Source: Rhodospirillaceae bacterium
GTDB taxonomy: Bacteria > Pseudomonadota > Alphaproteobacteria > Rhodospirillales > JABJKH01
Assembly (NCBI GenBank): GCA_018660465.1
Contig: JABJKH010000024.1
Coordinates: 1-47,254 of the forward strand
Length of the DNA stretch: 47,254 nucleotides
Reading direction: 5' to 3'
The notes beneath the pieces were generated by a model, which saw nothing but the letters and a program-made list of their open reading frames with translations, was not told the origin of the DNA and ran no database searches. The translations under genes were made by a program, and so were the position numbers. This document shows positions 8,344 to 16,617 of this stretch, in pieces. Every line of letters starts with the position of its first letter. The stretch's first letter is position 1.

Positions 8344-9564
8344 ATGACGACGCTTAATACCTATCACGATGGTCCCGACGAAGATGGTCGGTTTGGCATT
8401 TATGGTGGACGCTTTGTTGCTGAGACTCTGATGCCCCTGATTCTAGATGTGGAGCGGTCTTATAACGCCGCCAAAGAAGACCAATCCTTCGCCGACGAAT
8501 TGGATGATCTTTTAAAGCATTATGCGGGCCGTCCGAGTCCCATGTTTCACGCGGCCCGCCTGACCGAGCACTTTGGCGGCGCAAAAATTTATTTCAAGCG
8601 CGACGAGTTGAACCACACCGGCGCGCACAAAATAAACAATTGCCTCGGCCAAATTCTACTCGCCCGTCGCATGGGCAAAGAACGCATCATCGCCGAAACC
8701 GGTGCCGGCCAACACGGCGTGGCGACAGCGACCGTATGCGCATTGTTTGGGCTCAAGTGCGTGGTCTACATGGGTGAGACGGATGTTGAGCGCCAAGCGC
8801 CCAACGTTTTTCGGATGAAGCTTCTAGGGGCAGAAGTTCGTCCCGTGACGGCAGGCTCCGGCACTCTCAAAGACGCCATGAACGAAGCACTCCGCGATTG
8901 GGTTACCAACGTGGATGACACCTATTATTTAATTGGCACGGTTGCGGGGCCGCATCCCTATCCTGAAATGGTGCGGGATTTCCAGCGCATCATCGGCGAT
9001 GAAACCCGGGGTCAAATAGAGGAGGCTGAAGGCCGCCTGCCAGATACCCTCATTGCCGCCATCGGTGGTGGTTCCAATGCCATGGGGCTCTTCTATCCAT
9101 TCTTAGATGATCCAAGCGTTTCCATGATTGGCGTCGAAGCCGGCGGGCACGGCCTGGATACACCTGAACACGCGGCGTCGCTGACCGGCGGCAAGCCAGG
9201 GGTGTTGCACGGCAACCGAACCTACTTGCTGCAAGACGAAGATGGTCAAATAAACGAAGGCCATTCGATCTCTGCGGGTCTTGATTATCCTGGCGTGGGG
9301 CCGGAGCATTCGTGGCTGCGGGATTCTGGCCGAGTCGATTACGTCTCTATTACCGATAAAGAAGCGCTAGAGGCCTTTCAGTTGTGCACCCGCGCCGAAG
9401 GCATTATCCCAGCGCTGGAACCGTCTCATGCCTTGGCGCATGTGGCTAAGATTGCGCCGGACCTGCCGTCCGATCATTTGATCGTCATGAACATGTGTGG
9501 GCGCGGTGACAAAGACATCTTTGCCGTCGCCCAGCACCTTGGCCTTGATCTGGCGGGGGGCTGA
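8344..9564 (+). CDS. trpB: Tryptophan synthase beta chain
   Basis: TrpB condenses indole with serine to make tryptophan, using PLP, in an alpha2-beta2 complex with TrpA. The 406-residue protein is the standard TrpB1 type. The PLP Schiff-base lysine is Lys96 in [10 protein letters not shown]. The glycine-rich cofactor-phosphate loop appears as GGGSNAMG, and the catalytic loop as [12 protein letters not shown]. The ATG follows a weak GGAAAG site. The 96-base gap from trpF contains a short hairpin (8298-8302 with 8315-8319) without a T-run, and no tryptophan-rich leader peptide, so classical attenuation is not evident. Confidence 0.97.
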   Translation: MTTLNTYHDGPDEDGRFGIYGGRFVAETLMPLILDVERSYNAAKEDQSFADELDDLLKHYAGRPSPMFHAARLTEHFGGAKIYFKRDELNHTGAHKINNCLGQILLARRMGKERIIAETGAGQHGVATATVCALFGLKCVVYMGETDVERQAPNVFRMKLLGAEVRPVTAGSGTLKDAMNEALRDWVTNVDDTYYLIGTVAGPHPYPEMVRDFQRIIGDETRGQIEEAEGRLPDTLIAAIGGGSNAMGLFYPFLDDPSVSMIGVEAGGHGLDTPEHAASLTGGKPGVLHGNRTYLLQDEDGQINEGHSISAGLDYPGVGPEHSWLRDSGRVDYVSITDKEALEAFQLCTRAEGIIPALEPSHALAHVAKIAPDLPSDHLIVMNMCGRGDKDIFAVAQHLGLDLAGG

Positions 9565-9568
9565 GCCG

Positions 9569-10402
9569 ATGACTGTTGAAACCCGCATTGATCGCCGATT
9601 TGCTGATTTGGCAAAGGAAGGCCGAGGAGGCTTGGTGACCTTTGTCACGGCAGGGGACCCAGACCCTGAAGTCTCTCGCGAAATTCTGATGGGCTTGACG
9701 GTCGCTGGCGCTGACCTAATTGAACTCGGTATGCCGTTCAGCGATCCCATGGCCGATGGCCCAGCGATTCAGGCCAGTTCCCAACGGGCATTAAAGTCAG
9801 GCGCTTCAATGCAACAGACTCTCGACTTGGTTCGCGAATTTCGCGGCGTCGATGATGCCACCCCGATCATCCTGATGGGCTATTTCAATCCGATTTACAT
9901 CTACGGCGTGGATAAATTTTTAGATGATGCCAAAGACGCCGGTGTGGATGGCTTAATTATCGTCGATTTGCCGCCGGAAGAAAAATCTGAACTCTGTCTG
10001 CCGGCTCAAGCTAAAGGCGTGAACTTTATTTTCCTGACCGCACCAACGACCGATGACAAACGCCTGCCGACAGTTTTGGAACACGCGAGCGGATTTGTGT
10101 ATTATGTCTCGATCACCGGGATCACCGGGACCCAGTCAGCATCGGATGAACACATCCGTGAAGCGGTGGCACGATTGAAAGGCCACACGAACCTGCCGGT
10201 TGCCGTTGGGTTCGGGATCACGACTGCGGCTCAAGCGGCAAAGGTTGCGGCCGTCGCTGATGCTGCTGTTGTTGGTTCTGCCTTGGTCAATCAGGTTGCA
10301 AACAACATTGATGAAAACGGTAAGGCCAAACCTGGAACAGCTAATGCAGTGCTGGGTCTGGTCCGTGAACTCGCTGAAGGAGTGCGCGGCGCGCGTACTT
10401 AA
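9569..10402 (+). CDS. trpA: Tryptophan synthase alpha chain
   Basis: TrpA cleaves indole-3-glycerol phosphate to indole and glyceraldehyde-3-phosphate and channels indole to TrpB. Starting at the ATG 4 bases after the trpB stop gives 277 residues. The catalytic glutamate is Glu52 in [10 protein letters not shown] and the catalytic aspartate is Asp63 in [15 protein letters not shown] and SITGITGTQ are further family landmarks. The frame is open upstream into trpB (from 9497), but the conserved N-terminus begins at 9569, so the longer start is rejected. Confidence 0.97.
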   Translation: MTVETRIDRRFADLAKEGRGGLVTFVTAGDPDPEVSREILMGLTVAGADLIELGMPFSDPMADGPAIQASSQRALKSGASMQQTLDLVREFRGVDDATPIILMGYFNPIYIYGVDKFLDDAKDAGVDGLIIVDLPPEEKSELCLPAQAKGVNFIFLTAPTTDDKRLPTVLEHASGFVYYVSITGITGTQSASDEHIREAVARLKGHTNLPVAVGFGITTAAQAAKVAAVADAAVVGSALVNQVANNIDENGKAKPGTANAVLGLVRELAEGVRGART

Positions 10403-10416
10403 GGGGAGGGGAACAA

Positions 10417-11412
10417 ATGAACTGGCTAAAAGATATCATCCCGCCCAAGCTTCGGGAATTGGTCGGCGTTCAAAAGGAAATTCCGGATAACCTGTGGCAC
10501 AAGTGCCCGGCCTGCAATGAAATGATTTTCCATCGGGATTTGGAAAAAGAAATGCGGGTCTGTCGCCATTGCGGCCATCACCTGCGGCTGAATGCCAAAC
10601 AGCGCTTGGATATGATGTTTGATGAGGGCGAATATCAGACCATCGAACTCAAAAACGGTGCTGCAGATCCGTTAAAATTTCGCGACCGGCGCAAATATAC
10701 CGATCGCCTTAAAGAAGCCCAAAATGCGACCGGCGAAAAAGACGCGCTCATGGTCGCCCATGGCAAGATGGGCGGGATGAGCGTGGTGGTTGCTGCGTTT
10801 AATTTTCAGTTCATGGGCGGTTCCATGGGCATTTCGGTGGGCGATGGATTGCTGGCGGCATCGCGGTTGGCCGTGGTGCAGGATGCACCCTTGATCGTCG
10901 TACCATCGTCCGGCGGTGCGCGTATGCAGGAAGGTATCTTGTCGTTGATGCAAATGCCCCGATCTACCATCGCTGTGGACGAACTTCGCGAGGCAGGCCT
11001 GCCGTATATCGTTGTCCTGGCCGATCCGACAACTGGCGGTGTGACGGCTTCATTCGCCATGTTGGGCGACGTTGCCATCGCGGAAAAAGGCGCTGTCATT
11101 GGCTTCGCTGGTGCGCGGGTGATTGAGCAGACCATTCGTGAAAAACTGCCGGATGATTTTCAGCGTGCTGAGTATCTGCTCGATCACGGTATGGTTGATA
11201 TGGTGGTGACCCGTCCCGAACTGCGCGGCACCTTGATCCGCGTGTTGGGACTGTTGCGCAATCAAGGCCCTGCGGCTGACGTTCTGGCCATTCCGTCGCC
11301 GGATGACCCAGGTGTTGCAGAAGAGGCGCTGGAAGAGGCTCCGGAAGAGGCCCGGGAAGAGACTAAAATCGAGCCTAAGGAAAATCCCCCTGAGCAAACC
11401 CCCGCATCATAA
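10417..11412 (+). CDS. accD: Acetyl-CoA carboxylase carboxyltransferase subunit beta
   Basis: AccD forms the beta half of the carboxyltransferase that makes malonyl-CoA, the committed step of fatty acid synthesis. Its N-terminal zinc ribbon has Cys30/Cys33 and Cys49/Cys52. The crotonase-like core shows GGSMGISVGDG and SSGGARMQEG, which shape the oxyanion hole and CoA site. The 331-residue protein ends with an acidic Glu/Pro-rich tail of about 35 residues that looks disordered. The DNA encoding this tail overlaps the probable folC start in another frame. The ATG follows AGGGGAGGGG. AccA is not in the window. Confidence 0.97.
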   Translation: MNWLKDIIPPKLRELVGVQKEIPDNLWHKCPACNEMIFHRDLEKEMRVCRHCGHHLRLNAKQRLDMMFDEGEYQTIELKNGAADPLKFRDRRKYTDRLKEAQNATGEKDALMVAHGKMGGMSVVVAAFNFQFMGGSMGISVGDGLLAASRLAVVQDAPLIVVPSSGGARMQEGILSLMQMPRSTIAVDELREAGLPYIVVLADPTTGGVTASFAMLGDVAIAEKGAVIGFAGARVIEQTIREKLPDDFQRAEYLLDHGMVDMVVTRPELRGTLIRVLGLLRNQGPAADVLAIPSPDDPGVAEEALEEAPEEAREETKIEPKENPPEQTPAS

Positions 11413-12694
11413 ACCGTCCGACATCATTTTGGAGCGGCTGACAAAGCTTCACCCGAAGCTGATTGATTTGTCACTGGGGCGGGTGGAACGACTGCTAGAT
11501 CGGCTCGGCAATCCCCATCAAAAACTCCCCCCCGTCATTCACGTTGCAGGCACCAATGGAAAAGGGTCCGTGCTTGCTTTCTTACGGGCGTTTCTAGAGG
11601 CTGCCAACTACCGCGTGCATGTACATACATCGCCGCATCTGGTGCGGTTTAACGAACGCATTCGGCTGGCAGGAAGCCTGATAGATGAAGAAGCACTGGG
11701 CGCGCTTCTGGCAGAATGCGAAGCCGCAAACGACGGCAAACCCATCACCTATTTTGAAATCACTACGGTCGCGGCCTTGCTCGCGTTTGCAAGAACCCCC
11801 GCGGATATTGTGCTGTTGGAAACCGGGCTCGGTGGGCGCTTGGATGCGACCAACGTGGTCGATGATCCAGTGCTTACCGCAATTACCCCCATCTCTCTCG
11901 ATCATCAGCATTTCTTGGGCGACACTTTGGCTGAGATAGCGGGAGAAAAAGCCGGTATTCTTAAACCCAATGTCCCAGTTATCTGTGCTGATCAGGAAGA
12001 CGAAGCGCGGGATGTCATCGCCGCAAAGGCTGAAAGCTTGGATGCAAATTTAATTTCCGAGGGCCAAGATTGGCACATACAAGCTGAACCGGATGAATTC
12101 ATTTTTGAAACCAAGGACGGCAATCAGAAGTTTCCCAGGCCCGCTCTTGCGGGCGACCACCAACTTAATAACGCAGCCCAGGCGATCGCCTGCGCGCGGC
12201 ATTTAGAAGATTTTACCGTGCCAGATAATGCAATCCGCACCGGGCTTCGAAATGTTGAATGGCCCGCGCGGTTGCAGAGGCTACGCACGGGACCGTTGGT
12301 GGAGATGCTGCCGGGGAACTGGGAACTTTGGCTCGATGGCGGCCACAACAAAGCGGCGGCGGAAGCGATTGTTGCAGAGGCGAAGGCGTCATGGGCGGAT
12401 GCGCCGCTTTATCTCGTATTCGGAATGCTGAACAGTAAGCAGCCCGGCGAATTTCTCTCGGTGCTGGCGCCTTCAGTTTCTGAAATTCGAACCGTCGCCA
12501 TTCCTGGCGAAGCCGCGACGTTGAGCGCCGTTGAAGCAACGGGAGCAGCGAAAACCGTTGGCATCGAATCATCTCCTACAAATAACGTTGAGGAAGCTGT
12601 GCAAGCGCTTGTGGAATTAAGCCCGGGTTCTGCGCGAATTCTAATTTGCGGATCATTGTATCTGGCGGGGACTGTGCTGGCAGATCATGCTTAA
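11390..12694 (+). CDS. folC: Bifunctional folylpolyglutamate/dihydrofolate synthase
   Basis: FolC adds glutamate to dihydropteroate and extends folate polyglutamate tails, using ATP. It shows the P-loop GTNGKGS (about residues 54-60), the TSPHLVRFNERI omega-loop region and the ETGLGGRLDATN block of the Mur-ligase fold. The start is uncertain. An ATG at 11303 would overlap accD by 110 bases with an Arg/Lys-rich N-terminus unlike the family. A TTG at 11429 removes residues normally present. A CTG at 11390, eight bases after AAGGA, gives 434 residues and a family-like N-terminus, so it is given here. The function is sure; the first codon is not. Confidence 0.9.
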   Translation: MSKPPHHKPSDIILERLTKLHPKLIDLSLGRVERLLDRLGNPHQKLPPVIHVAGTNGKGSVLAFLRAFLEAANYRVHVHTSPHLVRFNERIRLAGSLIDEEALGALLAECEAANDGKPITYFEITTVAALLAFARTPADIVLLETGLGGRLDATNVVDDPVLTAITPISLDHQHFLGDTLAEIAGEKAGILKPNVPVICADQEDEARDVIAAKAESLDANLISEGQDWHIQAEPDEFIFETKDGNQKFPRPALAGDHQLNNAAQAIACARHLEDFTVPDNAIRTGLRNVEWPARLQRLRTGPLVEMLPGNWELWLDGGHNKAAAEAIVAEAKASWADAPLYLVFGMLNSKQPGEFLSVLAPSVSEIRTVAIPGEAATLSAVEATGAAKTVGIESSPTNNVEEAVQALVELSPGSARILICGSLYLAGTVLADHA

Positions 12695-12699
12695 TCGAC

Positions 12700-12725
12700 A
12701 AAACCCCGCCAGATGGCGAGGTTTT
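12700..12725. terminator. Bidirectional terminator between folC and trxA
   Basis: The arms AAAACCCCGCC and GGCGAGGTTTT pair over 11 positions with one C/A mismatch around an AGAT tetraloop. The T-run at 12722-12725 serves plus-strand transcripts, and the A-run at 12700-12703 gives a U-run on the minus strand. It lies between the convergent folC and trxA stops, which is where a shared terminator is expected. Confidence 0.8.
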
Positions 12726-12748
12726 GCAAAGATAACTGAGATCAAAAT

Positions 12749-13072
12749 TTAGATTTCGGACTCAATCCATTCTACCAGTTTGCTCTTCGGTAGAGCCCCG
12801 GTTTTGGTGGCTGCGATTTGGCCATCCTTGAACATAATCAATGTCGGAATGCCGCGCACCGCATAGGTTGCGGGCGAGGAGGGGTTCTCATCAATGTTGA
12901 TCTTGGTAATGGTGACCTTGTCAGCCATTTCAGAATCAATTTCTTCTAGCGCGGGCGCGATCTGCTTGCAGGGGCCGCACCATTCTGCCCAAAAATCGAC
13001 AACCACAGGCTTCGACTTGGAAGCTTCAATTACATCGGCTTCAAAGGAGCCATCGGAAATCTGTTTAGGCAT
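12749..13072 (-). CDS. trxA: Thioredoxin
   Basis: Thioredoxin is the main cytosolic dithiol reductant for ribonucleotide reductase and other proteins. The 107-residue protein has exactly the standard length. It carries [11 protein letters not shown] with redox cysteines 32 and 35, and the cis-proline segment RGIPTLIMF. No signal peptide is present, so it acts in the cytosol. A consensus-like promoter at 13134-13162 lies just upstream, after addA, so it can be transcribed independently of the addBA genes. Confidence 0.97.
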   Translation of the reverse strand: MPKQISDGSFEADVIEASKSKPVVVDFWAEWCGPCKQIAPALEEIDSEMADKVTITKINIDENPSSPATYAVRGIPTLIMFKDGQIAATKTGALPKSKLVEWIESEI

Positions 13073-13133
13073 GTATTTAATCCCCTAATTCGGATGAAAA
13101 GACTGTACGGGCTACCCCCGTGAACTTCATTCG

Positions 13134-13162
13134 AATTTAGGCGCGAGGCTGCATGGCGTCAA
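13134..13162 (-). promoter_or_regulatory. Sigma70-type promoter for trxA
   Basis: On the minus strand TTGACG (13162-13157) and TAAATT (13139-13134) are separated by exactly 17 bases. The expected start near 13127 would leave a leader of about 55 bases before the trxA ATG. This is the best promoter match seen in the window, but it is judged by eye. Confidence 0.65.
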
Positions 13163-13185
13163 GGGGGGCACCCAAACCAAGTTCA

Positions 13186-16100
13186 TCAAATTTTCGTTAA
13201 AAGGGTGTCAGGCAGTTCCATCAGGTCCGGACCGTCGCTCCACAGCAACAGGCACCGGATGGGGCGTTCGGGATAGATACGTTGCAAGGCCTGTTGGTAG
13301 GCCGCCATTTGTTTGAGATAAACTTCCGAAATATCTTCCGGCTTTTTTGGGGGCGGGCGGTTGGTCTTATAATCAATGACGTATACCGCCTCATCGGTTA
13401 CCAGCAGGCGATCCAATTGGGCTGACATAACCTGCCCCTCAAATTCACCAACCATGGGAACTTCGGCCTGGCTGCCGGGGCCGAACAGGAAGGCGTAATC
13501 AGCATGGTTCAAGATTGCCAAGGTTTCAGATTTAATTTCATTCTGTTGTTCAGGGCTAAGATCATGCACATCCTGCGCTAAAAACGATTGAGCGGCACCT
13601 TCGCGCGCATCTGGCGTGACGTCAGGTAAAGTCTGCAGAAAGCGGTGAATGATCCGCCCGCGCTTGAAGCGGTGGCCATCGTCCTCCCCAAAGGGGGATT
13701 GTACGGGCGGCGCTTCCCCGTCGGGTCGAGACGGCATGAGCGGTTTTGGCGGCGTTGCCTCAGCTGGCGGCGGCGATGTCATCCAACCGCCATCTGTGTC
13801 CGAAAAATCGGGCTCAGCCACAGGAGCTTCAGACTTTTTCACGTCCCCAGTTTGCGGGCAGACCATGCTTAAAATATCAGTCTCAGGTTTTGATCTATGA
13901 ACGGCGTAGTCGGCGCTGGGTGTTTCCGCCATATCCCTCAGACCGCGCTCAATCAAATTATACCAACAATCCTCACTTGGTTTTCGTGTGCCGTGCCATC
14001 CGCAAACATATAAACGATCTTCCGCCCGGGTCATGGCGACGTAGAGCAAGCGCCGGTATTCTTGATCTTGTCTGCGTTTTAATTCCTCTAACTCAGCTTC
14101 CGCGATCTCCTCGTACCATTCCCGTTTTGGCGGCCATAGCATCAAAGTCTCGCCTTTTGCCTCCGGCCATAAGAGGGAGTCGATTTGCGTTGGTGCCTGC
14201 ATGGTGTCCGGCAAAAACACAATGGGTGCTTGCAGGCCCTTTGCCCCATGCACAGTCATCACCCGAACAGCATCCTGGCCGCTTTGTTCAAGGTCACGTT
14301 TCACTTCAACTCCACCTGCTTCCAGCCAATGAAGGAATCCTTGCAGCGATGCGACGTGGGTTTTTTCGAAGGCTAAGGCTTGGTCGAGGAATTCATTGAT
14401 TGGATCATCGGCGTCCTGACCCAAGCGCTCCAGTAATTTGACCCTGCCAGACAAGGGACCAAGGACATGACTGAAAAGTTCAAACGGGGCTTCGAAGTCC
14501 GTTCGCGATAGAAGGCCCCTTAGAAAATTATAGGCGTCAGTAAATGTGGGGTCTTCACGATGCCGCTTGAACAGCTCCCGCCACAGTGTGTTCTCACGGT
14601 CATACGCCAAGCTAAAAAGCTGATCTTCGGTTAACCCGATCAAGGGGCTTTTGAGAACCGTCGCAAGGGTCAGGTCATCATCTGGCAACAATAAAAATCG
14701 ACCCAGTGCGACAAGATCCATGACTGCCAATTGTTCGGTCAGCACCATCCGGTCGACACCGGCGACAGCAACGTTGCGGCGTTTGAGTTCTCGCACCAGC
14801 GCATCGACAAACCCTCGGCGGCGGCGCACCAAAACCATGATATCGCCGGGTCTGACGGGCTGACCTCTGGATTCCAAAACATCGCTCGTATTTGTCATCG
14901 ACTGAATTTTTTCTGCGATCAGGGCTGCCAGCCGAGCTTCTGGTGAATCTCCCTGGACCCGTTCGACTGGCGGTTTCCAGGGCGCGGGCGCGTCGCTTTC
15001 CAACGGCTCCACCGGCGGCCAAAGCTCAATCCTTCCCCCGTCTGCCTTTCGCCATGCATCGTGTTGAATTTCAAGACCGTCGAGGGAGACGCCGTCTGAA
15101 ACGCCGGGCTGTCCAAATACAAAATCGACCGCTTTTAAGACGGCGTTCGTGGAGCGAAAGGAAATGTTTAAATCTTCCTGACGCCATGTTCCTTCGGCGG
15201 CACTTACCTTGCTTGCAAAATAATCCCGCGTCGTGCCGAACGCTTCCGGGTCAGCGCCTTGAAAGCTGTAGATCGATTGCTTGGTATCACCAACCGCGAA
15301 AACTGTCCTTGCCCTTTCTTGCGCACCTTCACCGGAAAAAAATTCTTCGGCCAAGGATTTTACCACTTCCCATTGTTCAGGATTGGTGTCTTGGGCTTCA
15401 TCAACCAGAATATGCTCAAGCCCGCCATCAAGCTTAAACAACACCCAAGGGGCGATGCCATCTTTCTGCAAGAGATCACGCGCGCCAAAAATTAAATCAT
15501 CATAATCCAATAGGGCATGAGCATTTTTATGCCGCGCATAAGAGTCTAATAAAGTGTCCCCTAAATATAGAAGAGCGGATGTTGCTTCTGCCGTAACAGC
15601 AGCCGAGCGCCGACGCAATACAGCCAACAGGCGTTCAGCCTCATTGGCTAAAACTTCGTCTACTCCGGGGGATATTTTTAAAGCTCCTTGGGTAATCAGT
15701 GTAGAACGAGCTGTATTTTTTTGCGTCAGGTATTGGCTTGAATACTCACTGAATGAGTTCTGCCTTTCCTCCTGACTAGCGATCAGCCAGGCGGCGATAA
15801 TGGCGCCGCGCGCTTGGTCGGTTTTGGACCCATCTGCAAGCGCTTCAGCCGCAAGGCGCAATCCAATCTGATCGAAACTGTCGTCTTCAGAAGCCTCCGC
15901 ATTGATGCGTTCTGGGGTCTCACCGATTTCCAATCCCAATGATTTCCAAGTGTGCCCGACCGCATCCTCTACGCTTCCGAACCGGTCAATCAAGCGCCGT
16001 ACACGTCCCCGCGACCGGGACAACATTTTCATAAGTTCAACGAAACGATCTTCACGGACATGTCGGGTGATAACCGACAAGGCATTTGTAATTTGTTTAT

Positions 16101-16617
16101 CGTGATGGCGTCCTGCATTGGCCAAAAGTTCTTCCATGGCGGCGTCCAACATCTCTTCGGCGTCCCGCTCATCCATAACTGAAAAGTGTGGCGCTATCCC
16201 GGCTTCCAAGGGGAACCGACCTAGCAAGGACTGGCAGAACGCGTGGATGGTTTGGATGTTCATGCCGCCCGGTGTATCCAATACTTGGGCGAACAATCGT
16301 CGCGCTCGGACCGACGTTGCCGCATCAGGATTGTTGCCAAACAATTCAGTAAGGCTTTGGGACAAGGTCTCATCATCCATCCGTGCCCAGGCCCCAAGCT
16401 GTTGGGCGATGCGGGTCGACATTTCGGCTGCTGCAGCTTTAGTGAACGTCAGGCACAAGATGCGCTGTGGCAAAGTCCCCGCCAGCATCAGGCTCAGTAC
16501 TCGATCGGTCAGGACCTTTGTCTTGCCGGTGCCTGCAGACGCCCCCACCCAGACACTGGCACCCGGATCAGCGGCGCGGCGTTGGGCGTCAACCGGGTTG
16601 GCGGCGATGGTGTTCAT
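13186..16617 (-). CDS. addA: Double-strand break repair helicase AddA
   Basis: AddA is the UvrD-type helicase/nuclease subunit of AddAB, which processes double-strand breaks to load RecA. From the ATG at 16617 the protein has 1143 residues. It shows Walker A GASAGTGKT (about 25-33), the DEAQDTNPEQW Walker B/motif II and VHGAKGLQAPIVFLPD (motif V). It also has LYVAMTRAEDRLYV (motif VI) and a C-terminal RecB-family nuclease with YVIDYKTNR. The frame is open to 16644, but 16617 is preferred because its ATGA overlaps the addB stop codon, implying translational coupling. The length and domain order match alphaproteobacterial AddA. Confidence 0.96.
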   Translation of the reverse strand: MNTIAANPVDAQRRAADPGASVWVGASAGTGKTKVLTDRVLSLMLAGTLPQRILCLTFTKAAAAEMSTRIAQQLGAWARMDDETLSQSLTELFGNNPDAATSVRARRLFAQVLDTPGGMNIQTIHAFCQSLLGRFPLEAGIAPHFSVMDERDAEEMLDAAMEELLANAGRHHDKQITNALSVITRHVREDRFVELMKMLSRSRGRVRRLIDRFGSVEDAVGHTWKSLGLEIGETPERINAEASEDDSFDQIGLRLAAEALADGSKTDQARGAIIAAWLIASQEERQNSFSEYSSQYLTQKNTARSTLITQGALKISPGVDEVLANEAERLLAVLRRRSAAVTAEATSALLYLGDTLLDSYARHKNAHALLDYDDLIFGARDLLQKDGIAPWVLFKLDGGLEHILVDEAQDTNPEQWEVVKSLAEEFFSGEGAQERARTVFAVGDTKQSIYSFQGADPEAFGTTRDYFASKVSAAEGTWRQEDLNISFRSTNAVLKAVDFVFGQPGVSDGVSLDGLEIQHDAWRKADGGRIELWPPVEPLESDAPAPWKPPVERVQGDSPEARLAALIAEKIQSMTNTSDVLESRGQPVRPGDIMVLVRRRRGFVDALVRELKRRNVAVAGVDRMVLTEQLAVMDLVALGRFLLLPDDDLTLATVLKSPLIGLTEDQLFSLAYDRENTLWRELFKRHREDPTFTDAYNFLRGLLSRTDFEAPFELFSHVLGPLSGRVKLLERLGQDADDPINEFLDQALAFEKTHVASLQGFLHWLEAGGVEVKRDLEQSGQDAVRVMTVHGAKGLQAPIVFLPDTMQAPTQIDSLLWPEAKGETLMLWPPKREWYEEIAEAELEELKRRQDQEYRRLLYVAMTRAEDRLYVCGWHGTRKPSEDCWYNLIERGLRDMAETPSADYAVHRSKPETDILSMVCPQTGDVKKSEAPVAEPDFSDTDGGWMTSPPPAEATPPKPLMPSRPDGEAPPVQSPFGEDDGHRFKRGRIIHRFLQTLPDVTPDAREGAAQSFLAQDVHDLSPEQQNEIKSETLAILNHADYAFLFGPGSQAEVPMVGEFEGQVMSAQLDRLLVTDEAVYVIDYKTNRPPPKKPEDISEVYLKQMAAYQQALQRIYPERPIRCLLLWSDGPDLMELPDTLLTKI

